Shown here piece after piece: positions 24,757 to 33,028 of a stretch of 64,000 nt of DNA. Position 1 is the stretch's first letter; every line of letters starts with the position of its first letter. The notes below the pieces were generated by a model. The model searched no databases and was not told where the DNA came from. It saw only the letters and a program-made list of their open reading frames with translations. The stretch comes from an uncultured Dorea sp. (GTDB lineage: Bacteria > Bacillota_A > Clostridia > Lachnospirales > Lachnospiraceae): contig CAJTRM010000004.1 in the NCBI GenBank assembly GCA_910578865.1, forward strand, positions 100,880-164,879, given 5' to 3'. The translations under genes were made by a program, and so were the position numbers.

Positions 24757-27365
24757 GAGAAGAGGGGCAGACAAGTAGACATCTGCTTTTGGCCAGCATT
24801 GTAAGTACAGTAAGTATAATGCTGGTCATTATTACGATAGTTATGAAGTGGGAGATATGGATGGTTCCACTGATTGTATTCGGCGGCTTCAGTGTGTGGT
24901 GCCTTCATATCGGTAAAGTGGGCTCGGAAATGGTTTATGAAAATCTCTGTGCCGGCCTGATGATGGTGGAGTTTTTCTTCTTTGGTGTACATAAAGACAG
25001 TCTGTTTGATATATCAGCTGTAGCCTGTATGCTGGTGATCATTTTTTCTCTGTTTGACAGGCATCTGCTTCTGTACATATTGGAAGGACTCTATCTAATG
25101 GAACTTTTGTATCATTTGTTGTGCCTGCACACGATTACCACTGCTCTGTCGGTGTCAGATGTGATGAGTCTTGTGCTTGGAATCGTCGTGATGACCGGAG
25201 CAGTGTTGATTGCGAGATACAAGATTCATATGAGGAAAGAGGCAAAGGAAAGTTATCTCCGAGCGTTTGCCGAGCTGGAGACGGCGGAGCGTCAGAATGC
25301 TGTTTTCCTGTCCAATGTATCTCACGAGCTCAGAACGCCGATCAATATGGTGCTCGGTATCAGTGAAGTTATATTAGAGAAAGAAATCTGCCCTGAGATC
25401 CGGGGAGATATGCATTCCATTCAGATGGCAGGCAAACGGCTGTCCAGCCAGATCAATAATATGCTTGATTATACAGAGATTTTAGAGGGTACGCTGACTC
25501 CGGCCAGGGAGGAATACATGATTACATCGGTACTGAATGATGTAATTACTATGGTGTCAATGCAGAATTCCGGCCATCAGTTGGAGATAGTATTTGATAT
25601 TGACCCCAAGATTCCGTCAGTTCTGATCGGAGATGCCGAGAAGATATCCCACGTACTGAAAATTTTGCTGGAGAACTCCATCAAGTTTACAGAAACAGGC
25701 GGAATTAATATCTGTATTGAATTTCGGAGGGAGAGTTATGGGCTTAATCTGGTCATAGATATTTGTGATACAGGTATAGGTATGACAGATTCCCAGCTTA
25801 CACAGGTATATGATGAATTTTATCAGGCAGACTCCGGAAGCAGGCGGCTTGCAGGAGGGCTGGGGCTTGGGATTCCCATTGCCCGGGGGCTGCTCCATTC
25901 AATGGGCGGATTTATTCATTTTGAGAGTGAGGATCAGGGAGGTCTTCAGGCCCATATTATCATTCCTCAGGGAATAGCAGACGATCGGCCGAGCCTGACA
26001 CTTTCAAATGCGAAAGAATTGTGTATCGCCTGCTATTTCCGGCCGGAGAGATATAACTGTGAAGAGGTCAGACGGTATTATGACAGGTTAATCCTGCATC
26101 TGGTGGAGGGACTTGGCATTGAGGGATACCAGGCTCATAATTTTGAAGGGCTTCTCAAGCTGCAGCGCAATTATGCACTGACCCATGTGTTTGTTGCACA
26201 AAGTGAATATGAAGGGAACAGTTCCTATTATGAAGAACTTGCAGATCAGCTTCGGGTGGTTGTCATCGCAGAACGAGAGTTTATATTGAGCAAGGACAGC
26301 AAGATGCTGGTGATCCGTAAACCATTTTTTGCTCTTTCTGTAGTAAATCTGCTCAACGGTGAGTTGAGTGCAAATGGGTTTGAAGAGGCACAGGCCGCAG
26401 GGCGCAGACCGTTTTCCTGTGTAGGGGTCAAGGTCCTGGCAGTAGATGATGAAGAAATGAATCTTGTGGTTGCCAAGGGAGTTCTGGGAAGTTATGGGAT
26501 AGAGGTGGATATCTGTTTAAGTGGTAAGGAAGCGATAGAACGGTGTAAAGATACTTCTTATGACATTGTTTTTCTGGATCATATGATGCCGGGCTTTGAC
26601 GGTGTGGAAACCCTGAGGCGTATCCGGGAGATCAACAACGGAGCATACGAGGATCTTCCGGTAGTAGCCCTGACAGCGAATACGATCAGCGGGGCAAGGG
26701 AAATGTTCCGGAATGAAGGATTTACGGAATTTATACCGAAACCTATTGAGCGTGCGGTTCTGGAGCGGGTGCTGAGGAGAATACTGCCAAAGCATTGTAT
26801 ACAATATAATGCGGAGCCTGTAGCCGAGTCCGGACTGACGGAGGAAACAGAAAAGGCAGTTTCGCTGGAAAGCGTGAATCCTGTGGAGGAAATCCCTGAA
26901 GAGGAAACTTCCTTTACTACAGATGCTACGGAAGGAAATCCGGAAGAGAAAGCTGCAGACATGGCGGAAGACAGTCCGGCGCAGGATGCGGATGCTCAGG
27001 AAGGCGAGGGAGGCCAGTCTTATGAGCCGCTTGTGCAGGCTGGCATCAACGTGAAAATGGGACTTGACTTTTGCTGTGGCGAAGATGATTTTTATCTGGA
27101 TATGCTGCAGATGTTTGCCTCCCAGCGTGCAGAGAAGACAGATGAGATTAATTTCCTGTATGAGTCAGCCAACTGGGCGGACTATGCCATCAAGGTGCAT
27201 GCATTAAAGAGTACGTCTCTGACAATTGGTGCAGAAGAACTTTCAGAGCATGCAAAAGCACTGGAAAAAGCAGGAAAGGATGAAGACGTAGAATACATCC
27301 GGATGAACCATTCCAGATTACTGCAGCTGTATGAAGAGGTCGGTGAGAGCATTGCACGATTATAA
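24753..27365 (+). CDS. Membrane hybrid histidine kinase with receiver and Hpt domains
   Basis: An 870-residue phosphorelay protein. About five to six membrane helices occupy residues 10-160, with only short extracellular loops. HisKA has His191 in FLSNVSHELRTPIN. The ATPase domain has N- and G-boxes ending GLGLGIPIARGLLHSMGG. Residues about 420-550 form a degenerate segment, possibly a pseudo-receiver. A true receiver follows with Asp609 (FLDHMMP), then an acidic, low-complexity linker (about 690-770), and an Hpt domain with His816 (IKVHALKSTS). The order His-Asp-His allows a full relay to the adjacent single receiver. The signal is unknown, probably membrane-intrinsic. Confidence 0.92.
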   Translation: MREEGQTSRHLLLASIVSTVSIMLVIITIVMKWEIWMVPLIVFGGFSVWCLHIGKVGSEMVYENLCAGLMMVEFFFFGVHKDSLFDISAVACMLVIIFSLFDRHLLLYILEGLYLMELLYHLLCLHTITTALSVSDVMSLVLGIVVMTGAVLIARYKIHMRKEAKESYLRAFAELETAERQNAVFLSNVSHELRTPINMVLGISEVILEKEICPEIRGDMHSIQMAGKRLSSQINNMLDYTEILEGTLTPAREEYMITSVLNDVITMVSMQNSGHQLEIVFDIDPKIPSVLIGDAEKISHVLKILLENSIKFTETGGINICIEFRRESYGLNLVIDICDTGIGMTDSQLTQVYDEFYQADSGSRRLAGGLGLGIPIARGLLHSMGGFIHFESEDQGGLQAHIIIPQGIADDRPSLTLSNAKELCIACYFRPERYNCEEVRRYYDRLILHLVEGLGIEGYQAHNFEGLLKLQRNYALTHVFVAQSEYEGNSSYYEELADQLRVVVIAEREFILSKDSKMLVIRKPFFALSVVNLLNGELSANGFEEAQAAGRRPFSCVGVKVLAVDDEEMNLVVAKGVLGSYGIEVDICLSGKEAIERCKDTSYDIVFLDHMMPGFDGVETLRRIREINNGAYEDLPVVALTANTISGAREMFRNEGFTEFIPKPIERAVLERVLRRILPKHCIQYNAEPVAESGLTEETEKAVSLESVNPVEEIPEEETSFTTDATEGNPEEKAADMAEDSPAQDADAQEGEGGQSYEPLVQAGINVKMGLDFCCGEDDFYLDMLQMFASQRAEKTDEINFLYESANWADYAIKVHALKSTSLTIGAEELSEHAKALEKAGKDEDVEYIRMNHSRLLQLYEEVGESIARL

Positions 27366-27442
27366 GGATTAATCATGCAGCGAGGTCCTGTGCCTGCTGC
27401 ACTTTCTGAGGGTGTCTATTTAGGGAGAGGAGGAGACATTTC

Positions 27443-30142
27443 GTGATAAGAAAATGGATAGAGACCATCTTTGATCATAAAATAAAACTGCGGGAGCGTA
27501 TGTTCCGCGTGGCTACGGGTATCTGTATGTTTGCTGCGGTGTTTGTAATGCCTATGGGCAGGAACATAACGAATCTGCTTATCCTTATGGCAAGTCTTGT
27601 TTTTATGGGTCTGGTCGTGAAATTCAGCGTAAGGAAGGGATGCATTAATGCAGGGGCAACCAGTATTGCAGTGCTGATCCTTGTACTCTTCCCAATCAGT
27701 TTTTTCACGGCAGGAGGTTTTTACAGCGGAGTTCCTGAATGGCTTGTAATTTATTTTGCATATATCAGTATTACGCTGACCGGTAAGAGGAAGATTGTGT
27801 TTTTCCTGGCATGTGTAGCTGAAGCGCTGGGCTGCTATTATGTTGCCTTTTATTATCCGCATTATGTGATGCCGAGTCCGCGGAGTCAGTCATTTTTTAA
27901 TTCGGCCAGTTCTGTTGTTTTAGTCGGTGTACTGATCAGTGTACTGCTGCTTTTTCTTAACAGGCTTTATGAAGAAGAAAATGAGATTGCCAAGCAGCAA
28001 AAGAAGGAAATTGAGGAGCTTAATAAAGCGGAAAACCATTTTTTCTCCAGCATGAGCCATGAGATCCGTACGCCGATCAATACAATTATCGGATTAAATG
28101 AAAGTACCCTGAGAGGTGAGGTTCCCGAAGAGGTTGCTGAGAACGCAAGGAATATCCAGGGAGCCAGCAAGATGTTGCTTACTCTTATCAATGATATCCT
28201 GGATCTGTCCAAGATTAAATCCGGCAAGATGGAAATCGTGGATGTTTCTTATGAAACGGGAGAACTTTTTTCGGAAATTGTCAATATGATCTGGATCAAA
28301 GCGAAGGAAAAGGGTCTGGAATTTAAGCTGCATGTGGATTCTTCTATTCCAAGTATGCTCTGCGGAGATGAAGTCCGTATCAAGCAGGTTTTAATAAACC
28401 TGTTAAACAATGCCGTAAAATATACAAGCAAAGGTTCTGTCACACTGTCTGTCCGCTGTGAGCGCCTGGGGGTTAACCGGGTACGTGTCTGGTATTCTGT
28501 AGAGGATACCGGCCAGGGAGTGAAAAAAGAAAACATTCCGTACATTTTTAATGCATTTAAAAGAGTGGATGAGGAAAAGAATCGACATATTGAGGGTACA
28601 GGGCTTGGGCTTAGTATTGTCAAGCAGCTGGTGGAGCTGATGGGAGGCGAGATCAGCGTTAACAGTGTCTATATGAGAGGCTCCATATTTACGATTGCGC
28701 TGGAGCAGGATATTATTGATAATAAGGAGCTTGGTACATTTACATTGACTTCCCGTGCGAAGGTGCATGAAGGAGAACAGTACCGGCAAAGCTTCGAGGC
28801 GCCGGATGCACATATTCTTGTAGTTGATGACAATGAAATGAACCTGATGGTCGTCTGCAAGCTCCTGGCGGCAACGCAGATTCAGATAGATGTGGCAATG
28901 AGCGGTGCTGAATGTCTCAAGTTTACGCAGATTCAGCATTATGACTGTATTTTAATGGATCATCTGATGCCGGAGATGGACGGGATACAATGTCTTCATG
29001 AGCTGCGTATGCAGCCGGGAGGATTGTGTCAGAATGTGCCGGTTGTGGCGTTGACTGCCAATGCAGGAAGTGATAATCAACAGCTCTATCGGAAGGAAGG
29101 GTTCAGCGGCTATCTTGCAAAACCTGTCAGCGGCGCGCTGCTTGAAGCGGCAATCTTGAGTATCCTGCCGCAGGAACTGGTGAAGTTGAACGAAGAAGCA
29201 AATCAGTCTGAGATCGGAAAGGATGTCCTGATTTTTGAAGAGGCACGGAGGCAGCCTCTTATGATAACAACGGACAGTGTATGTGATCTTCCGGAATCCT
29301 TGAAAAAGGAATTTGGTATTTCTATCTGCCCTTACTATGTAGTTACAGATCACGGGCGTTTTCTGGATGAGACTGAAATTATGGCAGATGAATTGCTGCT
29401 GCATATGGCGGAAGGAGACAAAGGTGTTTCGCAGGCTCCGGAGGTAGAGGATTATGAGAGGTTCTTTGCAGAGAAGCTGTCGGAAGCTCAGAATATCATT
29501 CATATTACGATGGCAAAGAATACCAGCAAGGGATATTTCAATGCACTTGAGGCGGCGAAATCCTTTGAAAATGTTACGGTAGTTGATTCCGGACATCTTT
29601 CCAGCAGTATGGGACTGGCGGTGCTGTATGCTGCCTATATGGCAGAAAACCAGGTGCCAAAGGCTGAGATTGTGAAAGCAGTGAAAAAATTAAGGCGTTT
29701 TATATCTTCGGCCTTTATTATTGACAGCACTCACATGATGTGCCAGGCTGGACAGATACCCAAGAGGATTCAGGTTCTCTGTGATTCGTTGCTGCTTCAT
29801 CCGGTCATTGTATTGCGGAAGAGCAAGATGGTAGTGGGAAGCATGGAGGTTGGCGATTTTAACCGCGTTGCCAGAAGCTATATCCGGAAAGTCCTACGGG
29901 ATTCAAAGAATATTGACCGCCGGATCTTGTTTATTACCTACGCCGGTATGGATGAAAAAAAGCTTCAGTATATTCAGTATTATGTACGACAGCACTGTCC
30001 TTTTGAAAGAGTATATCTGCAGCGGGCGTCTTCGGCCATTGCATGCAATTGTGGTCCCGGATCTTTTGGATTGCTGTTTGTGAAAAAGAATGATGTTGAT
30101 ATTTCTTATTCTCAGGTGTCGGGTCTGGATCTGTCAAACTGA
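27443..30142 (+). CDS. Hybrid histidine kinase - receiver - DegV (fatty-acid-binding) fusion
   Basis: An 899-residue protein. About six membrane helices (residues 15-175) precede a short coiled coil, HisKA with His206 (FFSSMSHEIRTPIN), an ATPase domain (GTGLGLSIVKQLVELMGG) and a receiver with Asp506 (LMDHLMP). Residues about 605-895 are a DegV/FakB-type domain: TTDSVCDLPESLKKEFGI at its start, VVDSGHLSSSMGL in the middle, and a typical final strand. DegV proteins bind a fatty acid. Here the usual SSxLSGTY loop is replaced by TMAKNTSKGYFNA and the GGRI motif by AGQI, so ligand binding may differ. GTG start follows GGAGAGGAGGAG. It lies in an operon with the relay genes above. Confidence 0.88.
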   Translation: MIRKWIETIFDHKIKLRERMFRVATGICMFAAVFVMPMGRNITNLLILMASLVFMGLVVKFSVRKGCINAGATSIAVLILVLFPISFFTAGGFYSGVPEWLVIYFAYISITLTGKRKIVFFLACVAEALGCYYVAFYYPHYVMPSPRSQSFFNSASSVVLVGVLISVLLLFLNRLYEEENEIAKQQKKEIEELNKAENHFFSSMSHEIRTPINTIIGLNESTLRGEVPEEVAENARNIQGASKMLLTLINDILDLSKIKSGKMEIVDVSYETGELFSEIVNMIWIKAKEKGLEFKLHVDSSIPSMLCGDEVRIKQVLINLLNNAVKYTSKGSVTLSVRCERLGVNRVRVWYSVEDTGQGVKKENIPYIFNAFKRVDEEKNRHIEGTGLGLSIVKQLVELMGGEISVNSVYMRGSIFTIALEQDIIDNKELGTFTLTSRAKVHEGEQYRQSFEAPDAHILVVDDNEMNLMVVCKLLAATQIQIDVAMSGAECLKFTQIQHYDCILMDHLMPEMDGIQCLHELRMQPGGLCQNVPVVALTANAGSDNQQLYRKEGFSGYLAKPVSGALLEAAILSILPQELVKLNEEANQSEIGKDVLIFEEARRQPLMITTDSVCDLPESLKKEFGISICPYYVVTDHGRFLDETEIMADELLLHMAEGDKGVSQAPEVEDYERFFAEKLSEAQNIIHITMAKNTSKGYFNALEAAKSFENVTVVDSGHLSSSMGLAVLYAAYMAENQVPKAEIVKAVKKLRRFISSAFIIDSTHMMCQAGQIPKRIQVLCDSLLLHPVIVLRKSKMVVGSMEVGDFNRVARSYIRKVLRDSKNIDRRILFITYAGMDEKKLQYIQYYVRQHCPFERVYLQRASSAIACNCGPGSFGLLFVKKNDVDISYSQVSGLDLSN

Positions 30143-30187
30143 TGCGGAATATATAGATAAACGTTATAATGTCATTGAAAGTATCAA

Positions 30188-30217
30188 TTGGAACGGATTC
30201 TCTTTCTATGTTATGAT
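30188..30217 (+). promoter_or_regulatory. Likely promoter of the cobalamin-riboswitch operon
   Basis: TTGGAA (30188-30193), an 18-nt spacer and TATGAT (30212-30217), just upstream of the aptamer. Confidence 0.5.
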
Positions 30218-30228
30218 ATATGCAGTAA

Positions 30229-30369
30229 TATATAGTGATGCGGACGCATTGAAAAGGGAATCCGGTGCAAATCCGGAACAGCCCGCTCTACTGTGAGACA
30301 GACGAAAATCCTTAAGTCGCCTGATGCAGACGGGGGTTTAGAAGGTTAAGTCAGGAGACCTGCTATATA
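30229..30369 (+). promoter_or_regulatory. Cobalamin riboswitch
   Basis: The aptamer shows AAAAGGGAATCCGGTG, AAATCCGGAACAGCCCGC, CTGTGA and the B12-box-like AGTCAGGAGACCTGC, in order. Helix P1 is TATATAG (30229-30235) with CTATATA (30363-30369). It is followed by an intrinsic terminator (30393-30418) before the first gene, so B12 should repress by termination. Confidence 0.95.
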
Positions 30370-30392
30370 TGAAAGAATCTTTTCGGTGGGGG

Positions 30393-30418
30393 AAAGACAA
30401 CAATTCAGTTGTTTTTTC
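30393..30418 (+). terminator. Attenuator of the cobalamin riboswitch
   Basis: AAAGACAAC and GTTGTTTTT form a stem with an AATTCA loop and run of T, 24 nt after the aptamer and 40 nt before the methyltransferase start. Confidence 0.75.
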
Positions 30419-30458
30419 TGCACCGTTTTTTAATGAAATATTTCTACAGGGGGATATT

Positions 30459-31328
30459 ATGGCAGAGATAAAGGATTTTAACTGTACCTATGATAATTCT
30501 GCGGGAATTCATGAAGAGGTGACGGCAGGTCTTGGCCTTGTATTTCCCGATGCGTATCTGCATGCAGAATCTATGGCAGTTTTGGCTCTGGCCTTAAAGC
30601 GGCATGACGGCGCTGCGTTTTGTGAACTCCCGTTTTGTCATACAGTAGAGGCAGAGGCCATGGGGGGAGTGATCAACTACGGAAATGAAAAGGCAGGTCC
30701 GCGGGCAAAAGAATACATATGCAGCTCTGCAGAGGAACTGCTTAAGCTTCCGGAGATTGATTTTACAAAGGGAAGGATCTGTGAGGTGCTGAAAGCGTGC
30801 AGGATTTTGAGAGAGCAGGGGGAGCACGTAGTGCTCCAGGTATCAGGTCCGTTTACTATTTTGAATGCATTGATAGATCCAAGGCATGTGTTTAAAGCAA
30901 TGCGGAAAAGGCCGGAGCTAATGAAAGAGGTGTTCTTTAAGCTCGGGGAAGAGATCTTCCGGTTTGTAGAAGAGGCAAAAAAATGCGGTGTAGAGCTGAT
31001 CAGCTATGCGGATTCTTCCGGAGGCGTGAATATCTTAGGCCCGAAGATGGCGCAGCAGGTAGTTGAGGATTTTACTTACCATTTCTTAAAGAGGATCGAA
31101 GGGGCGGCAGATTCCGGTACCATAATCTTGCTGTGTCCCAAGACTACATTTGCGCTGCTGGGGACAGAAAAAGCAGAACTGGAGGATATGGAGCTTCCGG
31201 GTCCTGTGTATTATGGGGAAGCATGTATCCATATGATCGGAAAAGCGAGGTTTGCAGGCCAGATGTGCATTAAGAATGTGGGTTATCGGCTGGAGAACGG
31301 GATGTTTAAGGCTGTAGTGCTTCGATAA
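30459..31328 (+). CDS. UroD-family (corrinoid-type) methyltransferase, divergent zinc motif
   Basis: A 289-residue TIM-barrel protein of the uroporphyrinogen-decarboxylase superfamily, the branch including MtaA/CmuA methyltransferases that move methyl groups to or from a corrinoid protein. Blocks include PFCHTVEAEAMGG, VLQVSGPFTILNALIDP and SYADSSGGVNILGP. The usual zinc-ligand pair HxC is LxC here (ILLCPKT), so zinc binding or substrate differs from the second paralogue at 32008. ATG 30459 has AGGGGG upstream; an in-frame ATG at 30369 lies inside riboswitch helix P1 and before the terminator, so it is rejected. First gene of the B12-regulated operon. Confidence 0.85.
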   Translation: MAEIKDFNCTYDNSAGIHEEVTAGLGLVFPDAYLHAESMAVLALALKRHDGAAFCELPFCHTVEAEAMGGVINYGNEKAGPRAKEYICSSAEELLKLPEIDFTKGRICEVLKACRILREQGEHVVLQVSGPFTILNALIDPRHVFKAMRKRPELMKEVFFKLGEEIFRFVEEAKKCGVELISYADSSGGVNILGPKMAQQVVEDFTYHFLKRIEGAADSGTIILLCPKTTFALLGTEKAELEDMELPGPVYYGEACIHMIGKARFAGQMCIKNVGYRLENGMFKAVVLR

Positions 31329-31347
31329 AATGAAAAGGAGGGTGTAT

Positions 31348-31998
31348 ATGAGCACGAAGGAAGAATTGTTAAAGAGACTGTCAGACGGAGTGGTGGATAT
31401 GGAAGAGGACGATGTGGCGGAAGCTGCCCGGGAGTATCTGGACGAAGGATATCCTGCATTTGACGGGATAATGGACGGCCTGGTAGACGGAATGAACCGG
31501 GCAAGCCAGCTTTATGAGGAAGAAGAATATTTCGTGACGGATGTGCTTCTTTGCTCAGATGCCATGTATATAGGACTTGATATTTTGAGGCCGTTTCTTC
31601 CGGAGGAGGAAGGAGATGCCAAGAGAAAGGGCATAATCGGAGTCGTAGAGGGAGATACACACGATATCGGAAAGAATCTTGTGAAAATCATGCTGGAGAC
31701 CGCAGGATTTCATATGATCGATCTGGGAAGGGATGTACCGCTGCGGAAGTTTGTAGATACGGCGAAGGAAGAAAAGGTAGAGTTTATCTGTATGTCTACA
31801 CTTATGACAACGACTATGGGAGGAATGAGCGACGTAATCCGGCTGCTTGAGGAGGAAGGGATGCGCGATCAGGTGAAAGTGATGATCGGCGGCGGGCCGA
31901 TCTCCCAGAAATATGCGGATAAAATCGGTGCGGACGGTTATTCCCGGAATGCGGTGGAGGCTGTGAAGCTTGCAAAGAGATTGCTGGATATTGCATAG
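31348..31998 (+). CDS. Corrinoid (B12-binding) methyl-carrier protein
   Basis: A 216-residue MtaC/MtbC-like protein. The N-terminal helical cap domain (residues 1-90) is followed by a B12-binding Rossmann domain with GDTHDIGKNLV, where His is the lower cobalt ligand, then CMSTLMTTTM and IGGGPIS. It holds the cobamide that carries the methyl group between the UroD-family enzymes. ATG 31348 is 9 nt after AAAAGGAGGG; the ATG at 31330 precedes that site. It is the second gene of the operon. Confidence 0.93.
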   Translation: MSTKEELLKRLSDGVVDMEEDDVAEAAREYLDEGYPAFDGIMDGLVDGMNRASQLYEEEEYFVTDVLLCSDAMYIGLDILRPFLPEEEGDAKRKGIIGVVEGDTHDIGKNLVKIMLETAGFHMIDLGRDVPLRKFVDTAKEEKVEFICMSTLMTTTMGGMSDVIRLLEEEGMRDQVKVMIGGGPISQKYADKIGADGYSRNAVEAVKLAKRLLDIA

Positions 31999-32007
31999 GA
32001 GAACGAG

Positions 32008-33027
32008 ATGTTGACACCAAAAGAACGATTGAGGACAATTATGGAAGGAAAGCCGGCAGACAGGCCGGCCTGCATCTGTCCGGGCGGTATGATGAACATG
32101 GTGACGTCAGAACTGATGGAGGCTGTGAAGATCTATCTTCCGGAGGCACATACAGATGCAGAAAAAATGGCCGCACTTGCAAAAGCAGTGTATGAAAAGG
32201 AATGCTTTGAGAATTATGGAGTTCCGTTCTGTATGACCGTGGAGGCAGAGGAAATGGGGGCAGAGACAGATCTGGGGTCAAACGTCTATGAGCCCCATGT
32301 GATCCGTTATGCCATAGATTCCGTCAGCGAGTATCAAAAGCTTTCACCTGTGGACTTAGGTTCCGGGCGGGCAAAGGTAGTGTTGGATGCGATTCGTATC
32401 CTGAAGAAGGAGGACTCAGACGTTCCCATTGTTGGTAATCTCACAGGGCCTGTCAGTACGGCAAGTTCGGTGATGGAGCCGGTAGTGTTTTATAAGGAAC
32501 TTCGGAAAAAGAACCGGGAAGCCCACGCTTACATGGAATTTATTACGGAACAACTGATTCTCTTCGGAAGAGCACAGATTGAGGCAGGGGCGGATGTGAT
32601 CGCTGTTTCCGATCCCAGCGGAACCGGGGAGATTCTGGGTCCGAGATATTTTGAAGAATTTGCGGTGACATACATCAACAGGCTGCTGGATGCCCTGCAG
32701 GAAGAAAAAATGGGGACGATCGTACATATCTGCGGGCAGATGAGCCCGGTGTACCGGGAGGTGGATCTGATTCACAGCAATGTGTTAAGCTTTGATTCCG
32801 TTGTATCGATGAAGGAGGCAAGGGAGCATTTAAGGCCGCGTGTCCTGATGGGAAATGTCAGTACCTATGCTCTGGAATTCGGTGATCAGGCTAAGGTAAG
32901 GACGCTGACAGCGGGGTGTGTGAAAAATGGTTCTGATATCATTTCTCCTGCGTGCGGACTGGGAATGAAATCTCCGCTTGCGAATGTGCAGGCGATACTT
33001 GCCTGCCTGAAGGAAGGGCAGGTGTGA
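32008..33027 (+). CDS. UroD-family (MtaA/CmuA-like) methyltransferase
   Basis: A 339-residue paralogue of the gene at 30459. N-terminal LTPKERLRTIMEGKPADRP is typical of MtaA-like enzymes. The zinc site is intact, with HIC (VHICGQMSP) and a later Cys (ISPACGLGMKSP), the arrangement used to activate a thiol or other nucleophile for methyl transfer. SDPSGTGEILGPRYF is the barrel block. Being longer and canonical, it may transfer the methyl group off the corrinoid protein, while the divergent paralogue acts on the donor substrate; this role split is inference. Confidence 0.88.
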   Translation: MLTPKERLRTIMEGKPADRPACICPGGMMNMVTSELMEAVKIYLPEAHTDAEKMAALAKAVYEKECFENYGVPFCMTVEAEEMGAETDLGSNVYEPHVIRYAIDSVSEYQKLSPVDLGSGRAKVVLDAIRILKKEDSDVPIVGNLTGPVSTASSVMEPVVFYKELRKKNREAHAYMEFITEQLILFGRAQIEAGADVIAVSDPSGTGEILGPRYFEEFAVTYINRLLDALQEEKMGTIVHICGQMSPVYREVDLIHSNVLSFDSVVSMKEAREHLRPRVLMGNVSTYALEFGDQAKVRTLTAGCVKNGSDIISPACGLGMKSPLANVQAILACLKEGQV

Positions 33028-33028
33028 T

